The translations under genes and the position numbers were made by a program. Positions 10,313-19,716 of a stretch of 64,000 nt of DNA are shown here, piece by piece (the stretch's first letter is position 1; each line of letters begins with the position of its first letter). Origin of the DNA: Methylophaga sulfidovorans (GTDB lineage: Bacteria > Pseudomonadota > Gammaproteobacteria > Nitrosococcales > Methylophagaceae); contig NZ_FOSH01000002.1 of the NCBI RefSeq assembly GCF_900114205.1, positions 62,001 to 126,000 of the forward strand. The letters run 5' to 3'. The notes under the pieces were generated by a model. The model made no database searches. It worked only from the letters and a program-made list of their open reading frames with translations, and was not told the origin of the DNA.

Positions 10313-10746
10313 TAGCTTTATTACAACGTGTTAAACAGGCATCAGTGGATGTGAATGAACAATGTATTGCACAGATCGATCAGGGATTGCTGGTATTTGT
10401 AGGTATTGAGAAAGGTGATTCTTCTGAACTGATTGCTCGTCTGGTAGAAAGAGTCATCAATTACCGACTGTTTGCTGATGCGGATGACAAGATGAATCTC
10501 TCCGTGAAAGATATTAATGGCGGATTACTGCTTGTCCCGCAATTTACCTTGGCAGCTAACACACAAAAAGGGCTACGTCCGAGCTTTGCTTCTGCTGCAC
10601 CACCTGACATAGGATATCAATTGTTCAATGAGTTTGTTGATGCCGCTAAACAGCAGCACCTAAAAGTCGATACTGGTCAGTTTGGTGCCGATATGCAGGT
10701 TAAACTTATTAACGATGGGCCAGTCACTTTCTGGCTTCATAGCTAA
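10309..10746 (+). CDS. dtd: D-aminoacyl-tRNA deacylase
   Basis: Proofreading enzyme that hydrolyses D-aminoacyl-tRNA (for example D-Tyr-tRNA) using a cross-subunit Gly-cisPro motif. The 145-residue product starts at a GTG that overlaps the pip stop codon (GTGA). The two active-site signatures are present: VPQFTLAA in the middle and NDGPVTFW near the C-terminus. Length equals that of E. coli DTD. A gene for an uncharacterised membrane-anchored protein follows 22 nt later. Confidence 0.96.
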   Translation: MIALLQRVKQASVDVNEQCIAQIDQGLLVFVGIEKGDSSELIARLVERVINYRLFADADDKMNLSVKDINGGLLLVPQFTLAANTQKGLRPSFASAAPPDIGYQLFNEFVDAAKQQHLKVDTGQFGADMQVKLINDGPVTFWLHS

Positions 10747-10768
10747 CCACCGTTACAGGATTTTTTGA

Positions 10769-11398
10769 ATGCGCATTATCAGAAACTTTATTGTTGGTCT
10801 TTTACTGGTATTTATCGGTATTGCAGCGATCATGTTTATCCCCTCACCACAACCACCTGCCAGTAAACCATGGGAAGTCACCGTCATGCCTGATAATAAT
10901 ATCAGCGTCTTTGGTATTCATCTGGGCAGTACCGACTATAAAACCGCGCAACAACAACTTCGCATATTTGGGAAAACGGCTATTTTCACTGATCCCGATG
11001 ATAAAGCCACAGTCGAAGCCTACTTCGATAGTGTGAATTTAGGCGGACTGTCGGCCAAGATGATTCTCAATCTGGATGTTCCACAAGATAAAATCGCAGC
11101 TATGCTGACAAGAGCCTCGGTGGGAAAATTACAACCCAGTGGTGCGCACCAGCATGAATTGGTTGAAGAAGACAAACAGTTTTTATTATCGTCACCTGTA
11201 GCAGCTATTACCTACATTCCTAGTGTTCGCTTGAGCAGAGAGATGGTTAAGGAACGTTTCGGTGAACCTGACAGCATTGATGTAGGCTTACCTGATGATG
11301 AAGGTAATACAAGTGAAAGCTGGACTTATCAGGCACTGAATTTAACCGTTATATTCGGAAGCAGTGGCAAGACTATCTTAATTTATCAAACTAAATAA
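10769..11398 (+). CDS. Uncharacterised membrane-anchored protein
   Basis: Product of 209 residues that I do not recognise. Residues about 8-25 are hydrophobic and uncleaved-looking (FIVGLLLVFIGIAAIMFI), so the protein is probably anchored in the inner membrane with a periplasmic domain of about 180 residues. Two segments stand out: VFGIHLGSTDYKTA and, near the end, VKERFGEPDS. The FGEPD-type element is reminiscent of small periplasmic SmpA/BamE-like repeats, but this is only a resemblance. The ribosome-binding site is AGGA. The gene follows dtd by 22 nt and probably shares its transcript. Its stop overlaps that of the converging GGDEF/EAL gene by 8 nt. Confidence 0.8.
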   Translation: MRIIRNFIVGLLLVFIGIAAIMFIPSPQPPASKPWEVTVMPDNNISVFGIHLGSTDYKTAQQQLRIFGKTAIFTDPDDKATVEAYFDSVNLGGLSAKMILNLDVPQDKIAAMLTRASVGKLQPSGAHQHELVEEDKQFLLSSPVAAITYIPSVRLSREMVKERFGEPDSIDVGLPDDEGNTSESWTYQALNLTVIFGSSGKTILIYQTK

Positions 11399-14300
11399 GT
11401 GTGTCTTTTTGTGCCAGTTCGTAAAACTGCTCTTCGCTCACAGGCTTGCTGAATAAATACCCCTGAGCCCCCTGACAAGTATGCTGTTTGAGGTAATTTA
11501 ACTGTTCTATCGTTTCTACGCCTTCAGCGACAACCATTAATCCTAAGCTTTCGCTCATTGCCAGTATCGCATTAACGATGGCGGCATCGTCCTTATCTGA
11601 AGTGACATCGCGAATGAAACTGCTATCAATTTTCAGGACATTCAAAGGGAACTGCTTCAGATAAGACAATGAGGAATAACCTGTACCAAAATCATCAATC
11701 GCCAAACTGATGCCCATGTCACTGAGCTCAGATAAAGTAAGCGTTGCCAACTCAGGGTCTTCCATTAACATGGTTTCTGTAATTTCCAGTTCAAGGTTTT
11801 TTGTTGGCATTCCGGTTTCCGCTAGAATATAACGGATGCGGCTAGCTAAATTACCGCCTTTAAATTGTCTACCTGATAAATTGACAGCGAGCTTAAAATC
11901 ATCCGCCAGCTTGTCTTTCACATTTAAGAAACTGTTACAAGCTTGGGTCAGAACCCATTCACCCACATGTTCAATCATGCCGGTATCTTCAAGAATCGGA
12001 ATAAATTCGGCGGGTGAGACCAGCCCCCATTGGCTACTATTCCAGCGTAATAACACTTCGGCACCGTTCATTTTCCCAGTTTCAAGCTCAACCTGTGGTT
12101 GCAGGTGAATAAAAAACTCTTCTTGTTCGACCGCACGTCTTAAAGCTGTCTCCATTGCAAGACGTAATGATGCCTGAGCATTCATATCAACTGAGTAGAA
12201 TTGGAAATTATTCCGCCCTGTTTTCTTCGCATGATACATTGCGGCATCAGCATTTCTAATCAGCATATCGACATCTCGACCATCTGCAGGATAAAGGCTG
12301 ATGCCAATGCTTGGGCTGATATTAATTTCAACATTATCAATAAGATAGACCTGAGACATCGCATCTATAATTTTTTCGGCAACTTTACCGACGTATTGTG
12401 CTGAGCGGATATCTTCCAGAATGACGGTAAATTCATCTCCGCCAAGTCTGGCAACGGTATCACCTTCACGAATAGTATTTTTAATCCGCGTTGCTACTTC
12501 ACGCAACAGACTATCACCCGCTTTATGACCCAGTGAATCATTAATATGCTTGAAATGATCCAAATCTAAAAAGCAAACTGCAAGCCGGCCTGAGTCACGA
12601 TGTGCTTTGTGGATAGCATGCTCAAGGCGATCATTAAACACACTTCGGTTAGGTAAGCCCGTCAGACTATCTATACTGGCCAGGTTGGTCAGTCTTTCCT
12701 CATTCTGGCGTTGAGTCGTAATATCCTCAAACAACCAGATAGAACCATTTTGCGGGGCTTCAGCTTCGATTGATTTACCCGCCATAGCACACCAGAATCT
12801 ATCACCATTTTTGCGAACTAATTCCAGCTGAGCTTCATAACTTTCCCCTACTGAAAGATATTGAGCAGCATGTTCACCAAACTGCTCATAAACTACCTGG
12901 CTTGGATAGATAAACTGTGTTTTTTGGCCTTCAATCTCGTCGCGTTTGTATTGAAATAATTCTTCAAACTTTTGATTAACACGAATAACTTTACGATCAC
13001 GAATATAAGCAATACCAACCATCGCATTTTCCAGAATCGTATTCAATTCTGACGACATTTGGTGCAATTGCTGGTTAGTTTGTTTCCATTTTGTAATGTC
13101 TGCGATAACACAAACCCAGACAAACTCCTCATTCCCACTTAATATACGACTGACAGAAATCCATAGTGAGAATGCTGACCCATCCATACGAATGCCTTCA
13201 TACTCTCCATTTGACTCATCATCATGCTCTAAATCATCAACCGATTCCGGTCTCTGTTTTTCAGCAAAAAAATGAAATAAGTGCTGGCCGAGAATATCTT
13301 TAATGGTGCCGCCAAACATAGTGGCTCCAGCAGGGTTAATATCAATGATATAACCCTCTTCATTCAATGACAGAATCGCTTCTGGGACACCATTCAGAAT
13401 TGCTCTCAACTGTTGTTTCTTATGCTGCATAGTAACTTTTGCTTTGCTGTAATCAGCAATGAGGTTTTGCGTTACCTCGGCAAAATGATTCAAGTCGCGA
13501 GCCAGCATAGAGACTTCATTTTGAGTTGATGTCACCGACATTCTTGTCTCAAACCGACCTTCAGAAAGTGCCCGAATAGAATCTTTGATCAACACTAATG
13601 GTTCATTGATTCTTTTTAAAAGAATATAGGCAAACACCAAGACAGCCATCATAATGAGGATACTGACTAATATAATTTGCCACCATGAATAATCGGCCGA
13701 AGAGGCATCACTCGTGATCTCTCTATAGTTATAAAGATTGATATGTTCAGTTAACTGATTCAGATCTGCTGTTAGCGCCGACATCATATCAATGGAAACT
13801 TGCTGTTCTTTGGCCAGCATAGTTTGAGTGACGGTATTTTCTTTTTCTATTGCAATTAAACCGCTCTCGCCTCCCATCAAAACTCTGAGTGACTCCACTT
13901 GCTTCTCTATCGCTTGTAAAGTCTCTGTCACGTACAGCAATTGAAATGATTGACCTGAGAAAGCATCAATATCCTGCTCTATCTGAGAAAAAATACTGTC
14001 GAACTGTATTTTTGATTGGCTAAAACTTGAGGGGTCATCTGTCTGGAGAAACAACTTATAGTTTAATAAACGAAGTTGATGAATATGACTTTTTAGAGGA
14101 TCAGCCAGAGCTAAAAGAGAAACCAGGTTATCGTTGCGTAATCGTTTTTCAAGATTATCCATCAACAACAATAATGCTGCCGAAACCTGTTCATTTCCTT
14201 CTTGCTTGGCTTTTATATCTTTTGTTAATTCAAGTTGATGCTTTTTTAATTGATAGAGTTTTGAGTCGAGCTGTAAATAATCCTGATAAGTCTTCAAAAG

Positions 14301-14660
14301 CGACTCTAGCAGACGTTGTACTTGTTGCTCATCATCTAAGGTATGTGTGAGTAATTCTGCATTTTCCTGAAACGAATTTTCAAGTGGCGTTCGGTCTGCA
14401 AACTGGGACAAGGCAGATACCGTAGCTGAGCTGAGAAACTGTTGCTGGCGCTGGGAGAGAAGTAATGAAATTTGGCTGAGTTTGCGGCTACTCGATTCCA
14501 GTGGCAATAGATGTTCGACAAAGATTGACTGTGTTTCGGACATCAGGTTATTAGCGTAATTTGCCATCACGCCCATCCCAATGACAGCAATCAATGTTAT
14601 TGCAGCCCACAACTGGAGCAAATGTTTGATACTCCAGTTTTTAAACATCTGATTGTTCAC
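11391..14660 (-). CDS. Membrane sensor with HAMP, two PAS, GGDEF and EAL domains
   Basis: Large cyclic-di-GMP signalling protein (1089 residues, GTG start; an ATG lies four codons in). TM1 lies at about 13-35, a helical periplasmic sensor region follows to about 325, TM2 lies at about 328-348 and HAMP follows. PAS domains lie around 415-535 and 540-660. The cyclase domain has intact GGDEF starting at Gly740, with an upstream RxxD inhibitory site (REGD). The EAL domain has EVL in place of EAL (Glu868 kept), plus DFGTGYSSL and an E-rich ITETMLMED segment. Both activities could be live. It is a single gene converging on the dtd unit. Confidence 0.92.
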   Translation of the reverse strand: MNNQMFKNWSIKHLLQLWAAITLIAVIGMGVMANYANNLMSETQSIFVEHLLPLESSSRKLSQISLLLSQRQQQFLSSATVSALSQFADRTPLENSFQENAELLTHTLDDEQQVQRLLESLLKTYQDYLQLDSKLYQLKKHQLELTKDIKAKQEGNEQVSAALLLLMDNLEKRLRNDNLVSLLALADPLKSHIHQLRLLNYKLFLQTDDPSSFSQSKIQFDSIFSQIEQDIDAFSGQSFQLLYVTETLQAIEKQVESLRVLMGGESGLIAIEKENTVTQTMLAKEQQVSIDMMSALTADLNQLTEHINLYNYREITSDASSADYSWWQIILVSILIMMAVLVFAYILLKRINEPLVLIKDSIRALSEGRFETRMSVTSTQNEVSMLARDLNHFAEVTQNLIADYSKAKVTMQHKKQQLRAILNGVPEAILSLNEEGYIIDINPAGATMFGGTIKDILGQHLFHFFAEKQRPESVDDLEHDDESNGEYEGIRMDGSAFSLWISVSRILSGNEEFVWVCVIADITKWKQTNQQLHQMSSELNTILENAMVGIAYIRDRKVIRVNQKFEELFQYKRDEIEGQKTQFIYPSQVVYEQFGEHAAQYLSVGESYEAQLELVRKNGDRFWCAMAGKSIEAEAPQNGSIWLFEDITTQRQNEERLTNLASIDSLTGLPNRSVFNDRLEHAIHKAHRDSGRLAVCFLDLDHFKHINDSLGHKAGDSLLREVATRIKNTIREGDTVARLGGDEFTVILEDIRSAQYVGKVAEKIIDAMSQVYLIDNVEINISPSIGISLYPADGRDVDMLIRNADAAMYHAKKTGRNNFQFYSVDMNAQASLRLAMETALRRAVEQEEFFIHLQPQVELETGKMNGAEVLLRWNSSQWGLVSPAEFIPILEDTGMIEHVGEWVLTQACNSFLNVKDKLADDFKLAVNLSGRQFKGGNLASRIRYILAETGMPTKNLELEITETMLMEDPELATLTLSELSDMGISLAIDDFGTGYSSLSYLKQFPLNVLKIDSSFIRDVTSDKDDAAIVNAILAMSESLGLMVVAEGVETIEQLNYLKQHTCQGAQGYLFSKPVSEEQFYELAQKDTLI

Positions 14661-14693
14661 CGTTTTGAAGTAACATTTTAGCTTTCCATTGCT

Positions 14694-14906
14694 TTAATGT
14701 TGGTTATTATTATCTTTATCTTCTAATTTACTTTGCTTGGCAGACTCATCAGATTCAGGTGTTACTTCATCATCATCCATTAATACCCGATTGGCCGCAC
14801 CATCCATATCATCGTATTGACCATTACGAACTGCCCAGAAAAAAACGGCTACACCAATAATACCAAGTAATAACATACCTGGGAGCAACCCATAAATGAC
14901 TTCCAT
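14694..14906 (-). CDS. ccoS: cbb3 oxidase maturation protein CcoS
   Basis: Small single-TM protein (70 residues) needed for cofactor insertion into cbb3 oxidase. The open frame reaches a TTG at 14918, but the ATG at 14904-14906 has GGAG six nt upstream and gives the usual start MEVIYGLLPG. The TM segment is about 6-26, followed by the conserved FFWAVRNGQYDDMDG element. The C-terminus is a charged tail. It is the last gene of the ccoG-ccoH-ccoI-ccoS maturation set. Confidence 0.93.
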   Translation of the reverse strand: MEVIYGLLPGMLLLGIIGVAVFFWAVRNGQYDDMDGAANRVLMDDDEVTPESDESAKQSKLEDKDNNNQH

Positions 14907-14989
14907 CACATACTCCAAACTATTGCCTTTCGTTAAGCGATGAAATCAGGATAAAACAAGCACTGACTTATAACAGATAGTGTCAGCAC

Positions 14990-17425
14990 TTATTGTTTTT
15001 TCATAAACCTTCCGATTCGAGCAGAGTTTCCGATAACTAATAATGAACTTATCGGCATCGTTATCGCAGCAACTAAAGGATTTACCCATGCACACATCGC
15101 TAATGGCACCATGATAACGTTATAACCAATAGAAAGCATTATGTTCTGACGAATGATACGTAACGTTGTTGTTGCCAAAAGTTTTGCTTCTGCAACCTTA
15201 GCCAGTTCTTGATGTGATAATACAACGTCTGCACTTTCTACAGATACATCTGTGCCGGATGCCAATGCCATTCCCACATCAGCTTGAATTAAAGCTGGCG
15301 CATCATTTACGCCATCCCCTATCATGGCAACAATATCACCTTGAGCTTGCAATGATTTAACAACCGCTGATTTATCTTGAGGCAAAACCTCCGCAAAACG
15401 CTGTATATTTGGAAATGATTGTGTAACCGCATTAACCACCTCCAGACGATCCCCACTTAACACGGTTACTTTGGCACCGGTCGACTGTAATAATTGAACC
15501 GTTGCCAAGGCATCGGTCCGCAGAGAATCTGTCAATCCAATAATGCCTTGCAACTCACCATCAACAGCAACAGACACGCAGCTGATACCTTGCTTCTCAT
15601 TCTGCAAAATATTGCTATTCAGACTTTCAGGAAAATGAACACCCTGCGAGTTCAACCACTGGCGAGTCCCAACGAGTACGTGTTTATTATCAATGACGGC
15701 TGTCACACCTCGTCCTGGTGTAGTGATAAATTTTGTTATCGGTATCAGTTTTAACTGTGCTGATGCTGCGGCGTCACATATTACCGTCGCAATAGTGTGT
15801 TCTGAATGTTGTTCTACGGAAGCCGCCAATCTGAGCAACTCTGATTCAGTTACTCCTGCACAGGGTGCGAGTAAATGAACATTTAACTGTCCTGTCGTTA
15901 AGGTACCTGTTTTATCAAACACAAAATGATTAACTGATGACAGACGTTCCAGTGTTTCGCCTTGCTTGACCAGAACTCCCTGCTGAGCTCCTACCCCAGT
16001 TGCAACGGCCACAGACATTGGTGTAGCTAAACCAAAAGCACATGGGCAGGTAACCACTAATACTGAAATAGCTGCGAGTAGTGCGGTTTCAAAATCAGAC
16101 TGTACCCAATATATAAACGTAATGGTTGCAAGTGTTAATGTTATCAACACAAACCATGGAACGATTCTATCGGCTAATGTTTGAATAGGTGCTTTTGAAG
16201 CCTGTGCTTCGTCCATCAATGCTACAATTTTAGCTAAAGCCGTATTACGTAATACCTGCTCAACCTGAACCTGAAAAGCACCTTCACCATTAATACTGCC
16301 GGCAACCACAGAGTCTCCGGTTTGTTTAACTACCGGTACGGATTCACCTGTCAACATCGACTCATCCACTGCGCTATCACCAGACACAATAACCCCGTCT
16401 ACAGGAATACTTTCTCCAGGTTTAACTAAGATGGTTTGTCCTATTTTCACTGAGCGTATTGGCACAACCTCAGTAATATCATCGACGATAACTGTTGCAA
16501 ATTTAGGCTGTAATTCCAGCATCCTTCTGGTGGCAGACAGTGCTTTTTTCTTTGAAATAGCTTCAAGATAGCGACCAACTAAAATCACAAACAAGAAATT
16601 GACCACGGTATCAAAGTAGACGTGACCGGTGTCTAGTGCTTTTATTGTGGCGTAGGTCGAATATAAGTAGGTTGACGTGGCCCCAATCGCAATCGGTAGA
16701 TCCATTGTCAAATAGCGTTGCCGCAAGCCACTTATGGCACTACGAATAAATGGATAGCCCGAATAGAATAAAGTCGGCGTGGCTATTAGAAAACCGATCC
16801 AGTGAAACCATTGACGAAATTCTCCATCACTTGCCCCGCTGTATAAAGCGATGGATACCCACATCATATTCATCATCGCAAAGCCAGCAAAAGCCATGCG
16901 ATAAAGTAATCCACGATGTCGTTTCGCTAAAGCACCTTCAGCCATTTCAGGATCAAAGGGTACTGCAGCGTAGCCTATTTCCGCTAAACGGTATAGAACG
17001 GTAGATAAAGAAGTTTTTGAGTTATCCCAGCTTAGTTTCAGCCTTTTTGCCGTTAAATTCACTTCAACATTAACGACACCTGTTAATCCGGAAAGGGCAT
17101 TTTCAATCAACCAGACACAGGCGGCACAATGAATGCCTTCTACCAATAAATGAATCGTACGCTGATTTTGAGTAATGTCGGTATAGTCGGATTGAACTTC
17201 GTCAAGATCATAAGCAGACAAGTCCCCTAATCTATCAGGAGGGGGAGCAAGTGTTTCCGATTGAGAGGTCTTAGCATAAAAGCTTTGTAAACCAGCGCCA
17301 TATATTGTCTGGCACACAGTTTGACAGCCATGACAACAAAAGACCCGCTCAGTCCCGTTAATCTCTACTTTAAACTCATTTGTATCGTCAACGGGTAAAC
17401 CACAATGATAACAAGGTGTTGTCAA
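14990..17425 (-). CDS. ccoI: Copper-translocating P1B-type ATPase CcoI (FixI)
   Basis: Inner-membrane copper ATPase that supplies Cu for the CuB centre of cbb3 oxidase (811 residues). The only possible start upstream of the N-terminal metal motif is the TTG at 17423-17425 (an in-frame stop lies five codons before it), with AGGA as ribosome-binding site. Features in order are CxxC at 5-8, the CCHGC cluster near 30-34, an HMA domain with C100-A-A-C103, eight predicted TM helices, the CPC ion-path motif at 460-462, DKTGT with phosphorylated Asp504, and GDGVNDAP. The usual SEHP signature reads SEHT here (Thr544). It is flanked by ccoH and ccoS. Confidence 0.95.
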   Translation of the reverse strand: MTTPCYHCGLPVDDTNEFKVEINGTERVFCCHGCQTVCQTIYGAGLQSFYAKTSQSETLAPPPDRLGDLSAYDLDEVQSDYTDITQNQRTIHLLVEGIHCAACVWLIENALSGLTGVVNVEVNLTAKRLKLSWDNSKTSLSTVLYRLAEIGYAAVPFDPEMAEGALAKRHRGLLYRMAFAGFAMMNMMWVSIALYSGASDGEFRQWFHWIGFLIATPTLFYSGYPFIRSAISGLRQRYLTMDLPIAIGATSTYLYSTYATIKALDTGHVYFDTVVNFLFVILVGRYLEAISKKKALSATRRMLELQPKFATVIVDDITEVVPIRSVKIGQTILVKPGESIPVDGVIVSGDSAVDESMLTGESVPVVKQTGDSVVAGSINGEGAFQVQVEQVLRNTALAKIVALMDEAQASKAPIQTLADRIVPWFVLITLTLATITFIYWVQSDFETALLAAISVLVVTCPCAFGLATPMSVAVATGVGAQQGVLVKQGETLERLSSVNHFVFDKTGTLTTGQLNVHLLAPCAGVTESELLRLAASVEQHSEHTIATVICDAAASAQLKLIPITKFITTPGRGVTAVIDNKHVLVGTRQWLNSQGVHFPESLNSNILQNEKQGISCVSVAVDGELQGIIGLTDSLRTDALATVQLLQSTGAKVTVLSGDRLEVVNAVTQSFPNIQRFAEVLPQDKSAVVKSLQAQGDIVAMIGDGVNDAPALIQADVGMALASGTDVSVESADVVLSHQELAKVAEAKLLATTTLRIIRQNIMLSIGYNVIMVPLAMCAWVNPLVAAITMPISSLLVIGNSARIGRFMKKQ

Positions 17426-17463
17426 AACTAATCCTGCGTTTCAGATCTGAAATAGTATGATTG

Positions 17464-17967
17464 CTACGGATTAATTTGTATCCGACGGGTTAGGACATAT
17501 TTATCCTCTCCACGACGTGCTTCAATAATAATGTCCCAGCTACCAGGCAAGTGAAAACTCACATCAGTCACAAAACTACCATGTCCAGACGGCTGCATAT
17601 CAGCTGAAAAGTCCTGACGTTTATCAGATGGTCGATAGGCGAAGAACTTCACAGAATCCAGTAATAAACCAGCTGAATTTTGTCCTGTAATCACTGCTTC
17701 ATAGGTTTGCGTTTGATTCACTCTTGATGCGGAAGGAGTGAGTAAAATACCTGACCAGCCGAGGTTTTTTTCTCTAATAATCTCTTCTTCTGTTTTCGCG
17801 TACGCCTGACCTTTTTCATAAAAATCTTCGATAACCAGATTAGGTGGCGACTTAAAGGCTAGATAAATAAATAATGCGTTAGCGCTTAAAAATACCAATA
17901 AAAATACAAGCAGACCCAGTACCCATGGGTTTTTCAGTGCTTGACTATTTTCTTGCGAAATATTCAT
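17464..17967 (-). CDS. ccoH: cbb3 oxidase assembly protein FixH/CcoH
   Basis: Single-TM inner-membrane protein with a periplasmic domain, needed for cbb3 assembly. Three in-frame ATGs (17979, 17973, 17967) occur. The third has AGG six nt upstream and is my choice, giving 167 residues. The TM segment follows NPWVLGLLVFLLVF, and the FYEKGQAY element typical of FixH comes after it. The late HLPGSWDI segment also fits the family. It begins a few nt after the ccoG stop and lies before ccoI. Confidence 0.92.
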   Translation of the reverse strand: MNISQENSQALKNPWVLGLLVFLLVFLSANALFIYLAFKSPPNLVIEDFYEKGQAYAKTEEEIIREKNLGWSGILLTPSASRVNQTQTYEAVITGQNSAGLLLDSVKFFAYRPSDKRQDFSADMQPSGHGSFVTDVSFHLPGSWDIIIEARRGEDKYVLTRRIQINP

Positions 17968-17982
17968 TCTCATCCTCATCTA

Positions 17983-19407
17983 CTACTCAGGCGCCATAAA
18001 CATACTTTCGTATGAAGTCGATATCGCTGAATTATTTAAGACAACAGCTTTAAATTCTATCGGCATCAGACCATTCTGTACTTTGTCACCCGGCACTCTA
18101 ACCAGCGCAGTCACAGGTACCACTTTACCCGGCTGAACAGTAATTGTGTCACCCATATCATGTAGGGTCGCACCTTCTAATCCGAGTACATCGTAACGCA
18201 CTTCGATTGGATTTTTGGTTTTGTTTAACAACTTCAATGTGTATTTATTCTGGATCGAACCATCACTCAGACGAACATATAATGGCTGACGATCATGAAT
18301 AACCTGAAACTCCGTTGGCGACAAAGTGAAAAAGCCATAAATAATGCCTGACAATGCTGTCAGCAAAATTAAACTATATATAATGACCCGAGGTCGTTTA
18401 TACATGACTAAGACGTTTTTATCGTGGTGCAGTTCCTTATAGGAAGCATAACGAATCAAGCCCCGTGGCTGGTTTGTTTTATCCATGATGCTGTCACAGG
18501 CATCAATACACATGCCACAAGTGATACAGCCTTCCTGCTGTCCCTTTCTTATATCAATCCCAGTTGGGCAAACGGCAACACACACTTTACAGTCAATACA
18601 GCTACCCTTGGATTCATCTTCAAGCTGACCTTTTTTTAGTTTACCCCTAGGCTCACCACGTTCTGCATCATAGGCAGGCAAGATAGTGTCCTGGTCATAC
18701 ATAACACCTTGAAGGCGGGCATATGGGCATAGCCAGAAACACACTTGTTCACGCATGAAGCCAGCAAATATATAGGTAAATACGCCAAATACTGCCATTG
18801 CAATCCAAACAGGTAGTGGTGCTTGTAATGTAAAGATCTCAGGCCACAACTGATAAGCATCCGTAAACCAAGCAGCAAATGAAATACCTGTAATCAGCGC
18901 AATAGCAATCCACAAGGAATGCTTTGTCAGCACACGTGCAACTTTATCAAGTGACCAAGGTGCTTTTTTAAACTTCATCGCTTTCTGAGGGCTATCCCCT
19001 TCAAGCTTAGTTTCGATAAAAGTATAAATATCAGTCCACACCGTCTGGAAACAGAAGTAGCCGCAAAAGACGCGCCCAGCAATGCTCGTCACAGCGGCCA
19101 ATAAAATAGCAAAGAATAATAATGTTAACGACAACATCCAGATATCCTGAGGATAAATCGTTAACTGAAAGAAATTAAATTGACGGTTTGGAATATCAAA
19201 CAAAATAGCCTGATGTCCATTCCAGCGAATGTATGGGCCTAAAAAGAATATCAACCAAACAGACATCCCTATCCACTTGCGAAGTCTAAATCGTCCTTTA
19301 ATACGTTTGGCGACCACTTTCTGGTCACCAGTATTCACATGCCAATCAGAGACTTCTTCATAGATTTGGGTGACATCATCATTGACGTTTGTTTGTGTTT
19401 GACTCAT
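17983..19407 (-). CDS. ccoG: cbb3 oxidase accessory ferredoxin CcoG (RdxA/FixG)
   Basis: Polytopic membrane protein of 474 residues with a cytoplasmic 2[4Fe-4S] ferredoxin domain, reported in other bacteria to act as cupric reductase for cbb3 assembly. It has about five TM helices. The ferredoxin cysteines are CIDCKVCVAVCP and CITCGMCIDACD (roughly residues 270-310). The C-terminal periplasmic Ig-like domain follows one more TM. A GGAG ribosome-binding site precedes the ATG. A terminator lies upstream, at the end of the ccoNOQP-M transcript, so ccoG-H-I-S probably has its own promoter in the 84 nt between. Confidence 0.95.
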   Translation of the reverse strand: MSQTQTNVNDDVTQIYEEVSDWHVNTGDQKVVAKRIKGRFRLRKWIGMSVWLIFFLGPYIRWNGHQAILFDIPNRQFNFFQLTIYPQDIWMLSLTLLFFAILLAAVTSIAGRVFCGYFCFQTVWTDIYTFIETKLEGDSPQKAMKFKKAPWSLDKVARVLTKHSLWIAIALITGISFAAWFTDAYQLWPEIFTLQAPLPVWIAMAVFGVFTYIFAGFMREQVCFWLCPYARLQGVMYDQDTILPAYDAERGEPRGKLKKGQLEDESKGSCIDCKVCVAVCPTGIDIRKGQQEGCITCGMCIDACDSIMDKTNQPRGLIRYASYKELHHDKNVLVMYKRPRVIIYSLILLTALSGIIYGFFTLSPTEFQVIHDRQPLYVRLSDGSIQNKYTLKLLNKTKNPIEVRYDVLGLEGATLHDMGDTITVQPGKVVPVTALVRVPGDKVQNGLMPIEFKAVVLNNSAISTSYESMFMAPE

Positions 19408-19488
19408 ATCATCTCCGGAAAAAGATTTATGCTCTGCATTTTAACACAGGCACAACCTAATATTAGTACTTACTGATATTAATTCGTT

Positions 19489-19519
19489 ATAAAAAAGCCG
19501 ACTTTTGCCGGCTTTTTAT
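19489..19519 (-). terminator. Terminator after the CcoM-like gene
   Basis: A stem AAAGCCG / CGGCTTT with a short loop, flanked by A and T runs, lies about 30 nt past the stop of the 35-residue membrane peptide gene. It separates the structural ccoNOQP-M genes from ccoG. Confidence 0.8.
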
Positions 19520-19546
19520 TTACCTGAACAAACTGTCAGATAACGA

Positions 19547-19654
19547 TTATTTATCGTCTAAATTTTTCATGATTCTATAACCGATGACACCTATCACAAC
19601 AATGGTAAGTACAACGGATACAATCGCCCCAATAACAACTGCGTCAATATGCAT
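19547..19654 (-). CDS. 35-residue single-TM peptide, CcoM-like cbb3 oxidase subunit
   Basis: Short gene of 36 codons. ATG at 19652-19654 is preceded by AGGAG (19662-19666) at ideal 7-nt spacing; the stop is at 19547-19549. The peptide starts MHIDAVVIGAIV, has one hydrophobic helix at about 5-26, then GYRIMKN and a charged end, DDK. Size, N-out single-helix layout and the MxxDxVV start resemble CcoM, the ~37-residue accessory subunit seen in Pseudomonas stutzeri cbb3 oxidase. That comparison is from memory. It lies 62 nt after ccoP, between an intercistronic hairpin and a terminator, so it is the last gene of the ccoNOQP transcript. CcoQ is already present, which excludes that name. Confidence 0.8.
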   Translation of the reverse strand: MHIDAVVIGAIVSVVLTIVVIGVIGYRIMKNLDDK

Positions 19655-19680
19655 ATCTTCTCTCCTGAATAAGATTTCAT

Positions 19681-19706
19681 CCCTCCCAGCAGTTAAGCTG
19701 AGAGGG
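19681..19706 (-). other. Intercistronic RNA hairpin between ccoP and the CcoM-like gene
   Basis: In the minus-strand RNA, CCCUC-U-CAGC pairs with GCUG-G-GAGGG across a 6-nt loop (10 pairs, one U-G). No U run follows, so it is unlikely to terminate. It lies 11 nt past the ccoP stop and may protect or separate message segments. Confidence 0.6.
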
Positions 19707-19716
19707 TTGATATTGA

